This document shows, one piece after another, positions 34,160-41,717 of a stretch of DNA of 64,000 nt (position 1 is the stretch's first letter; each line of letters starts with the position of its first letter). The notes under the pieces are model-generated. The model saw nothing but the letters and a program-made list of their open reading frames with translations, did not search any database and was not told the DNA's origin. Source of the DNA: Lithodes maja (lineage: Eukaryota > Arthropoda > Malacostraca > Decapoda > Lithodidae); contig JBAKBP010004299.1 of assembly GCA_037953745.1 (NCBI GenBank), positions 62,001 through 126,000 on the forward strand. Reading direction: 5' to 3'. The position numbers were made by a program, and so were the translations under genes.

Positions 34160-34267
34160 TGTTTTCCAGGTACAGTAACTGTAGTGAAGCATCACACTTA
34201 GTAAGTGTGCCCTCAGGTTGCTCTTGGTGGAGAAGGACCACCACAATCACTACAGGTAAACTGTTTC
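34160..34267 (-). pseudogene. Duplicated last finger of the adjacent zinc-finger gene
   Basis: The minus strand encodes QFTCSDCGG and then, after a 1-nt shift, FSTKSNLRAHLL. This matches the last finger of the gene at 34518-35759 (RFTCSDCGRRFSTKSHLRTH), and the similarity continues past the stop region (CTACAGTTAC against CTACAGTAAC). It is a short tandem duplication of the gene's 3' end that has lost its frame. Confidence 0.75.
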
Positions 34268-34517
34268 ACTATCAGGTTTAGAATATTCATTGTGTTTGCA
34301 ATTTTCAAGCTATTAAAAACAGGAAAAAAAATTGTCCCATGACCCCTTTTGAAGTTGAAAGAAATTGCTCTCCAGGCCCTACTTTAGGCTAAAATAGCAA
34401 TTTTTTTGGTTGGAAAATATCCCAGCCAAAGTCCAGTTTCTCTTAAATTACAAGCTTGCTTACACTCGCCAAGAAAAAAATTACACCTGAATGAGATATC
34501 TGCGTGTTACTGGGGGG

Positions 34518-35759
34518 TTACTGTAGCGAAATATCATGTAGTTTAAGTATATGGGTCCTGAGATGACTCTTGGTGGAGAAACGACGGCCACAGTCACTAC
34601 ATGTAAACCTCTTCACTCCCAGGTGCAGCTTAGAGTGATGGGTCAGTCCACTTTTCTGAGTGAAACATTTGCCACATTCATCACAGGAGAATTGTTTACC
34701 ATCTGTGTGGGTTGACAGGTGGGTGGTCAGGTGGCTCTTCAGGGTGAACCTACGCTGACATACCTCACAGGCAAATTGTTTTACGCCCTTGTGAATCAGC
34801 ATGTGGGTGACCAAGTTGTCCCGCCGAGAGAAACTTTTCTGGCATTCTGGGCATTGGTGATCTTTCACCCCGGAGTGTGTTAGCAAGTGGGAGTTCAAAG
34901 CCGCTTTCTGTCGGAATTTTTTGCCGCACTCTTCGCATTCGAACGGTTTGGCTCCTGTGTGGATGAGTAAATGCGTTTCAAACTTACCCTTGTGGTGGAA
35001 TTCTTTGTGGCATTCAGAACACTTGTGTGGCTCCTTAGTGGGTTTTTTATAAATTTCAGTGACTGGATTGTGAACCAACATGTGCTTGGTTAATTTTTTA
35101 TCATTATGGAAGAGGAGGAAACACTGCGGACACTCCCTTCTTCCCTCTCGAGTATGAGCAAGCAGGTGAAGTTTGAACTGTCCCTCGCGCTGAAACTCCC
35201 GCCCACATTTCCCGCAGACGAAGCTCCTCTCTTTGTCATGAATTAGGATATGCTGCTTCAAATTAAATTTCCTAGCGAAGCTCTTGCCGCAGACGTGACA
35301 GGCGTAGCTCCTGTCTCGGTGGGTATGGGTGGAGAGGTGGTTAGTGAGGTAACCTTGGTGGCTAAACTGTCTACCACATATTTCACATGCAACTGCTTTG
35401 ACACTTGAGTTTATAGTATCATCATCGTTATCATTACTCAAGCACTCGATATTATCATCACCATAACATTGAAATCCCTCAACCTCATTATAAGATATTA
35501 ATCCTTCACTTATATATTTATCATTAAATCCTTCACTCTCATTATTACATATCAATCCTTCTTCACTCTTATCACTATCGAATTCCTCACCTTCATTCTT
35601 ATTGTAACTGGTTAATTCTTCTTCACTCGCATCTTCATCCAGAAATCCTTCGATCTTTACATTACAAGTAATTTCTTCAGCCTCACCTTCACATACAACT
35701 TGCCCCACCTCATTTTCACTACTACACTCATTCATTCTCCCTTTCTCTTGCTTTTCCAT
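34518..35759 (-). CDS. C2H2 zinc-finger protein, 413 aa, ten fingers
   Basis: An intact single-exon frame starts at MEKQEKGRM and stops at 34518. Residues 1-120 are acidic and contain a loose repeat of about 20 residues (SEEELTSYNKNEG, SEEGLICNNESEGF, SEGLISYNEVEGF). Ten C2H2 fingers follow from C125 to near the C-terminus, nine of them close together. A longer linker (NPVTEIYKKPTKEPHK) separates fingers 4 and 5. Tandem C2H2 arrays bind DNA, so a nuclear sequence-specific regulator is likely. No KRAB, ZAD or SCAN-type domain is visible. An intronless frame among transposons could be a retrocopy, but no poly(A) or target duplication is seen. Orthology cannot be decided here. Confidence 0.85.
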   Translation of the reverse strand: MEKQEKGRMNECSSENEVGQVVCEGEAEEITCNVKIEGFLDEDASEEELTSYNKNEGEEFDSDKSEEGLICNNESEGFNDKYISEGLISYNEVEGFQCYGDDNIECLSNDNDDDTINSSVKAVACEICGRQFSHQGYLTNHLSTHTHRDRSYACHVCGKSFARKFNLKQHILIHDKERSFVCGKCGREFQREGQFKLHLLAHTREGRRECPQCFLLFHNDKKLTKHMLVHNPVTEIYKKPTKEPHKCSECHKEFHHKGKFETHLLIHTGAKPFECEECGKKFRQKAALNSHLLTHSGVKDHQCPECQKSFSRRDNLVTHMLIHKGVKQFACEVCQRRFTLKSHLTTHLSTHTDGKQFSCDECGKCFTQKSGLTHHSKLHLGVKRFTCSDCGRRFSTKSHLRTHILKLHDISLQ

Positions 35760-36429
35760 TGCACCTCTTTATATTATTTCAATTTTATTTTAGATTCACT
35801 TACGTAAATAAATAAATCGTTCTTCCAATTGTAGCTCAATATAAGACTGTACTGTTTTCTTCTTACAACTTCATCCCTGTGTCGGTACTAAACATTATTC
35901 CACTTTTCTTACTTACACTTCAGTAAATTATTACAGATATATATATTAATCACAATAATATTTCTGATGCTTAGTATTGTACATTTCAACATTTTCCAAC
36001 ATAACCTATTGAGATTTGTTAAAAATTAATAATAAGCACAATTTCACTTGACTACCACTAATATATTTTCATAATTAAACAGACATTTGTTTTAAAAACT
36101 TGCATTGGCATTACAAGAAGTTTATAAACTTCATTAATATAATTTCCTGGTTAACACATTCTATGAGATAGTCTGTGCAAGTTATATTCATATTTTTAAA
36201 GAGTTAATTTTGTGTAAAATTAAAAAAAAAATTCACGTATAGATGATCTCAAGCCACAGAATTATTTGTTCAGCTTGTACTTCTCAACGTTACCTGCAAA
36301 AAAAGAAAAGCAAATATATTATTGAGTCTACTAGGTTTTGTTGTTATAATTTTGTTTTTCATCAGGTGAAAAATTCAATCCCCTAGCAACTGATTTCTCA
36401 AAGCTTAATGGGATAATCTGACATCACTT
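35760..36429. other. Upstream region of the zinc-finger gene
   Basis: AT-rich sequence without another gene. On the minus strand a pyrimidine-rich tract followed by TTTTTGCAG (about 36296-36310) resembles a 3' splice acceptor. It could mark a non-coding upstream exon junction of the zinc-finger gene. This is suggestive only. Confidence 0.35.
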
Positions 36430-36606
36430 AATGTAGTTTCTTTATTCATGCAAAGTTTAGTAAAATTTACCAGAACGTCCCCGACTTCCCAAATTGACTA
36501 ATTCCTTGAACGTGACTACAGTGCGTTAGTATGTGTGCGATTAGTTTGCTTGGGAACCAGATTAACTTGCTCATGTAGTGATGTACTGTACACCCTATGT
36601 GGTGGA
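36430..36606 (+). repeat. Repeat Z copy 1, left part
   Basis: The block TTTACCAGAACGTCC, then TTTGCTTGGGAACCAGATTA, to GGTGGATT matches 54440-54630. The matching right part (TGTGTTCTTTTATTT onward) is at 53131-53260. E0 and E1 therefore together interrupt one copy of this repeat. Confidence 0.75.
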
Positions 36607-36900
36607 TTGGGAGGTTTGACGTACCTCCCAACCTACCAAATAGGAAAACCTACTATTTGGTAGTAGTCTTGGAAAATCCAACGTCAAGGCTATTAACCTA
36701 ATTGCAATGACGACTTGTCTATTTTGACTGCTATGTCGTCATTCCAACCGCGGTTAAAAAGAAAACGTCTAGAGTCTACTCCTTATCTTGCTCTAGGAGA
36801 CGTTGTACATTAACCAAAACTACCACCGAAGGTGAAAAAAGCATAGAAGAGAAGAAAAAGGGGTTTACCTTAGTTACCGCTTAACCCCTCCAACCCGGAT

Positions 36901-36961
36901 GACCTCATATACGCCCATAACATACTCGGCCCGCGCAACCCGGATGGCCTCATGTACGCCC
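36901..36961 (+). promoter_or_regulatory. Duplicated subterminal box of piggyBac C
   Basis: GACCTCATATACGCCC at 36901-36916 and GGCCTCATGTACGCCC at 36946-36961 (45-bp period), each preceded by AACCCGGAT. Position and spacing match A, B, D and the MITEs, but the core sequence is subfamily-specific. Confidence 0.6.
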
Positions 36962-37077
36962 CTTGCTTTCGTGCTTGATTTTCGAAAGCCGCGCGCACAT
37001 TTTGTGATGATTGGGCGGTAGGTGGCGCCACCCGGCGTCAACGACGCCACAACAACAGTATCTACCCCGACGCCATC

Positions 37078-39984
37078 ATGGACAGTACACCAAATAGTGA
37101 TTCCGCCGTGTCCGACATCGTGCTTCCTACGACGCCCTTGATAGTGCGTCGTGCCTTACCCCGACGCCATCGCCTAAATGTGTTATCTCCCGGAGGTATT
37201 GAGACGACTTTGAGACTTTATGAGAAAGCTGATGCCAAGCATAAGATTGATGAAGAAGTGAGTGACCACTCGAGTAATTATAAGTCGAGTGATTATGGCC
37301 ATGAGAGTGATAAAGAACAATTCCTGGGATTTGCGAAAGAATTTGAGAGTGATGAGAGTGATGAAGGTGATGTACCAGTTGTTGAGGAAGCTGGTTTACC
37401 TAAAGAAAGTGAACTTGCGAGAGTGAGTGAGTGGGAGAGTTCAAGGTCACAAACAAAATTTCGCATAAGTGACACGACTCCAAGCCCTTCCCCAGGTAAA
37501 TCGCCTTTCAAGCTCCATTTCTACAAGTTAAAAATACTTGAAAAGGCGGCCGCGGCAGCTAGGGAACAAGCTAAAATAGTTGGTGAGGATGAGGCTGTGA
37601 GTGAGGGTCAGCGTGGTGACCCTTCTCGACCGCCATTGTCTCCCTTATCTACCCACGCCACCCAAGATGACCCGGATGCCCCGCATTCTTCCCCACCACC
37701 CCCACCATTGCCAAGGGTTGAGGACCCCCCACTTTCGGCCTATTTGCCTCCTAGGTCCCCCGATAGGAGACATACTGCTGCCGAAAAGGGGAAAGGTAGA
37801 AAATATACCAAGAAAATGAAGAAAAGTAAGAGAGTTTTGTTTGAGGCTCCCGCGGCGGCGTCCACCCCTGCCGGCCCCAGCCATACGTCCCCGCAACTTT
37901 CCCCACGGTCCTCCCCACCTCTCCCGCCTTCAACATGTCTTCCTGCAGAAGTATTTGAGGTCGCATCACCAATACCTGGGCCTAGTGAAACGGAATCATT
38001 GCTTTCTGTGACTCGTCGCAGGCCAAGGAGCCCGGGACCTCTGGAGGACACAGCCTCACCTGTCACTCCTTCCCCACCTCGCCCACCCGCACGCCGCCCA
38101 CGCATCACTGGTTCCCCGCCAGATTATGTGGGGGCCACTGATGATGAAGGGCACCGCTCTGAAGACTCTGGCCATGATTACATAGGTCCACCGTCAGGGC
38201 AAGATGACCACTCTGACGATGACGATGACTATATGGACATCGACGACCCTCGACCCACCCGCTTGGCCCGGCTTCGTGCTGCCCGTCTTTCTGCCCGCCG
38301 CCCTGGCCGCCGCCCTGACCGACGCCCTCGCCGCCGCCCTAGGGCGCGCGCCTCCCGAGTTGGCCGTGGGCGTACTGGGCTACCAGTTGGAGCTCCTCGT
38401 CAGCGTAGACAAGACCCATTCTACGTTTTTCAATGGCAAGACGTAGTTGATGGGGATGGATACAACCCTGATGTGCCAGCTTTTGATGAGGCACTGGAGG
38501 GTTCAGGCATTACCCCCAATTTTCCTGCAGGCCCCAATGCTCCACCACACGAACTATTTGAGGCATTCTTTGATGAGGAGGTGGTAGGCTATGTTGTCAA
38601 AGAGACAAACAAGCAGCACCAATTCCAGGTACACTTTTTGGGCAAGGTGACCAAGGGCCATATGAGGAAGTGGACCCCAGTGACTCCTCAAGAATTCATG
38701 GTGTTCCTGGCACTCACCATGCTAATGCCTCATGTCAGGAAGCATAGGTTGCCTGACTATTGGATCACCAATGATCTGATTTCAACCCCTGCCTTCGGGA
38801 AATATATGGCTCGCGACCGGTACCTTGATATCCTCGCAGCGCTCCATCTTGTCACCAACACCGACGTCCACCGCCCAGACAAGCTGTGGAAGATTAGGAC
38901 GTTGTATGAGATGATGCGAGACCGCTTCACCTCCTACTTCAAGCCCTTCCGCAAGGTCGTCATTGACGAGTCTCTTGTGCTGTTCCGGGGAAAACTCAGC
39001 TTCCGGCAGTACATCCCCTCCAAAAGACATCGCTTTGGCATAAAATTCTTTGTGCTGTGCGACTGCACAACTGGCTATGTCCTGGACTTCCTGGTGTACA
39101 GCGGGAAGGAAGGGGACGTGCTTGTGGACCCCCTCATTGGATTTGGCGGAGCAGTGGTGCAAGCCATGATGGACCGCTACTTCCATAAGAATCACGTCCT
39201 CTACACGGACAACTATTACACGTCCCCCACTCTCTCACAGTACCTGCATGAGCGCAAGACAGGGACTGTAGGCACAGTACGAGGGAAAAGGAAGGGCATG
39301 CCAACTTTCCCTGCAAAGACCAAAAAAGGTGATGTCTTCAGGAAGAAGTCGGGGCCCATTCTGGCTATCCACTGGCACGACCAGCGGAAGGTCAACCTCC
39401 TGACCACCATCCACAAGGGGGAAATGGTGGAGACTGGCAAGGTGGATCGCCGCACCCAGGCCAGGGTGACCAAGCCCGATACTGTCCTGGACTACAATGT
39501 CAACATGAGGCTGGTGGACAAGTCCGACATGCAGATAGGCTTCATTGACTGCCTGCGTACCTCGTGCAGATGGTACAAAAAGTTCTTTCTGCATATGGTG
39601 GACATGTCAATTCTGAATGCCTATAATATATACAGGCTTCGGAATGAGAACCCACCCCTGAAGTTCAATAGCCTGCGGAGGTTCCAAAAGCAGGTGTTGA
39701 CGGGGCTCCTGGAGAAGTATGCTACGCCACAGAGGGCAGTGGCACATCCTGGGCCCGCCGTTATCGACCGCTTGCAGTCTGCTCCATACCTGCTTAGGCA
39801 CCAGCTTGGTTACTTTCCTCAGAATGCAGCAGGAAGAACAAATCAGAAGCGGTGCCATGTCTGCTACCACAGCAGGGTGAGGCCGCACCCAGGTAAAAAG
39901 TCAACCACGGAGTGTGTGGAGTGCAAGGTGGCACTCTGTGCTGTAGGGTGCTTCGCTGCTTACCACACCAAGCAGGAGTTCTAA
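37078..39984 (+). CDS. piggyBac-family transposase C, 968 aa, intact
   Basis: The frame starts at MDSTPNSDS, the first usable Met, since the 5' sequence is closed in this frame. It has the same architecture as A: a disordered extension of about 480 residues (TPSPSPGKSPFK, DDDDDYMDIDDP, then an Arg-rich stretch RRPGRRPDRRPRRR), the DDE domain with Asp at about 630 (IDESL), 711 (YTDNYYTS), 814 and 817 (VDKSD), and a C-terminal Cys-rich domain (CHVC, CVEC, ending YHTKQEF). It differs from A and D mainly in the extension and in the C-terminal segment before the zinc-binding domain. All catalytic residues are present and I see no break. Confidence 0.93.
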   Translation: MDSTPNSDSAVSDIVLPTTPLIVRRALPRRHRLNVLSPGGIETTLRLYEKADAKHKIDEEVSDHSSNYKSSDYGHESDKEQFLGFAKEFESDESDEGDVPVVEEAGLPKESELARVSEWESSRSQTKFRISDTTPSPSPGKSPFKLHFYKLKILEKAAAAAREQAKIVGEDEAVSEGQRGDPSRPPLSPLSTHATQDDPDAPHSSPPPPPLPRVEDPPLSAYLPPRSPDRRHTAAEKGKGRKYTKKMKKSKRVLFEAPAAASTPAGPSHTSPQLSPRSSPPLPPSTCLPAEVFEVASPIPGPSETESLLSVTRRRPRSPGPLEDTASPVTPSPPRPPARRPRITGSPPDYVGATDDEGHRSEDSGHDYIGPPSGQDDHSDDDDDYMDIDDPRPTRLARLRAARLSARRPGRRPDRRPRRRPRARASRVGRGRTGLPVGAPRQRRQDPFYVFQWQDVVDGDGYNPDVPAFDEALEGSGITPNFPAGPNAPPHELFEAFFDEEVVGYVVKETNKQHQFQVHFLGKVTKGHMRKWTPVTPQEFMVFLALTMLMPHVRKHRLPDYWITNDLISTPAFGKYMARDRYLDILAALHLVTNTDVHRPDKLWKIRTLYEMMRDRFTSYFKPFRKVVIDESLVLFRGKLSFRQYIPSKRHRFGIKFFVLCDCTTGYVLDFLVYSGKEGDVLVDPLIGFGGAVVQAMMDRYFHKNHVLYTDNYYTSPTLSQYLHERKTGTVGTVRGKRKGMPTFPAKTKKGDVFRKKSGPILAIHWHDQRKVNLLTTIHKGEMVETGKVDRRTQARVTKPDTVLDYNVNMRLVDKSDMQIGFIDCLRTSCRWYKKFFLHMVDMSILNAYNIYRLRNENPPLKFNSLRRFQKQVLTGLLEKYATPQRAVAHPGPAVIDRLQSAPYLLRHQLGYFPQNAAGRTNQKRCHVCYHSRVRPHPGKKSTTECVECKVALCAVGCFAAYHTKQEF

Positions 39985-40254
39985 TAATCATACTGAAATT
40001 GCCAAATAAAATGACAATATGTACACTATAATTATATATAGGCAAAAAGTGGAAGAAAACCAATGTATTATAATAAAAAAGTCAAGTATTATGAGAAAAT
40101 TGATACAAATACAATTCCACCATAATAATATGTGAAAGTGACACATATGTATATACCAAGTGACATTCATATGATTAGAACCTATAGAAATATATAAATC
40201 AGTGAAAAAAGACACAATAAATTGTATATAAAACGTTTACAAATCATATAACTA

Positions 40255-40790
40255 AGTGAAAGTGACACAAGACCTAAGATTTGATGGCCAAAGTATAATA
40301 AACACCTGTGATAATGAATAATCAGTGCCTAATACAACAATAACCTACCTCAATTACTAATAAAATGTACGGTATCGAGTGAAAATGAGCATTATCAGTG
40401 ACAGTGACACTCTCTAAAGCATATTTGTCAAAGTGAAAGTGACACAAGACCTAAGATTTGATGGCCAAAGTATAATAAACACCTGTGATAACGAATAATC
40501 AGTGCCTAATACAACAATAACCTACCTCAATTACTAATAAAATGTACGGTATCGAGTGAAAATGAGCATTATCAGTGACAGTGACACTCTCTAAAGCATA
40601 TTTGTCAAAGTGAAAGTGACACAAGACCTAAGATTTGATGGCCAAAGTATAATAAACACCTGTGATAACGAATAATCAGTGCCTAATACAACAATAACCT
40701 ACCTCAATTACTAATAAAATGTACGGTATCGAGTGAAAATTACCAATATCAGTGAAATTGATACCCTAATAAACATATTTTATATAATTG
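40255..40790 (+). repeat. 177-bp tandem repeat, about three units, in piggyBac C
   Basis: Units start AGTGAAAGTGACAC at 40255, 40432 and 40609, exactly 177 bp apart. The first two are nearly identical; the third diverges near its end (AGTGAAATTGATACCC). The near-identity of the units suggests recent expansion by unequal exchange or replication slippage. Confidence 0.88.
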
Positions 40791-41531
40791 GCCTCAAAAT
40801 AACTAGAAAATATCAAATAAACATCACATTCTCAATATCAAACACTAAAATCGTCTAAGGGAGATAAATACTTTGGCGCGGCGAGCGGCTAGGTGCGTCG
40901 TAGCCAGGGCGGGCCGACGCTTTCGGACGCGTGAGGAAATTCCCGCATAAAAAAGCACTCGTCTTCCCGCGCTCACCATTATGCAACCAGAGGGGCTAGA
41001 GACCTCTACTAAACGCCATTCGACAGAGGAAGGTTTGTGGAACATTATTTTTTTTTATTCACAACATTACATGCAATATTCATTCTTTTACAGAGTAGTT
41101 AACATAGGTAAAAAATCCTCAAAACCCCCGGTACAGGAGTACAGTCATAAGCTATAGCCCCCGGGGCTGGAGGGTTAAGGCCCATCCCGTGTTCCGTCAT
41201 GTGCAGATCCCTGTCGAACGTGCGCATGAGCGACCCTCTCTTGTCATCACATCTCACGTCAGCAGAAGAACGCGGATGGGCAGGGGTCCGGCGTGAGGGA
41301 GGGTATTATGTACGTTGGATTTTCCAAGACTACTACCAAATAGTAGGTTTTCCTATTTGGTAGGTTGGGAGGTACGTCAAACCTCCCAATTTGTTAGTAG
41401 TCTTGGCAAATCCAACGTCAAGGCTGCATAACAAATAGGAGGAGAACATCCAAGCCCAACCTACCAAAAAAAACAATGCATAAAACAAAATTACGAATGA
41501 CAAAGACACAATTTAACCCTTCAACCCCGGG

Positions 41532-41593
41532 TGGTACACGTGTGTACCATTATGGTTTGACCCGAGGAACCCGGGTGGTACAACACTGTACCA
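41532..41593 (+). promoter_or_regulatory. Duplicated subterminal box of piggyBac D
   Basis: Boxes TGGTACACGTGTGTACCA at 41532-41549 and TGGTACAACACTGTACCA at 41576-41593, identical to those of element A. Confidence 0.6.
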
Positions 41594-41717
41594 TTGCTTG
41601 CGTATGTGCTTTCGAATGGCGCGCGTAAATATTTCGTTCCGTGGTCGCCAGGCGTCGCTAGGCGACGCCACCAGACAGCATGTACGCCACCAAAACAGTC
41701 TCTACCCTGCCGCCAAC

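Larger units (their letters stand above)
36881..41178 (+). mobile_element. piggyBac element C (complete)
   Basis: TTAA at 36881-36884 and 41175-41178. Left terminus CCCCTCCAACCCGG and right terminus (reverse complement TTAACCCTCCAGCCCCGG). The uninterrupted target CCGCTTAAGGCCC is present in E1 (about 52900, minus) and E2 (about 60857), which proves precise insertion at TTAA. It contains a full transposase gene and three units of the 177-bp repeat. Confidence 0.92.
36607..41388 (+). mobile_element. E0: short DIRS-related element with double-hairpin inverted ends, split by piggyBac C
   Basis: The left part (36607-36884) and right part (41179-41388) end in long inverted repeats of about 80 bp. 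Each end has two hairpins: TTGGGAGGT/ACCTCCCAA (9-bp stem) and CTACCAAATAG/CTATTTGGTAG (11-bp stem). Inside is the first 250 bp or so of the DIRS leader also found at 52870-53095 (-) and 60665-60930 (+), then a different short 3' part. It has no genes of its own and looks like a non-autonomous deletion derivative. Confidence 0.7.
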
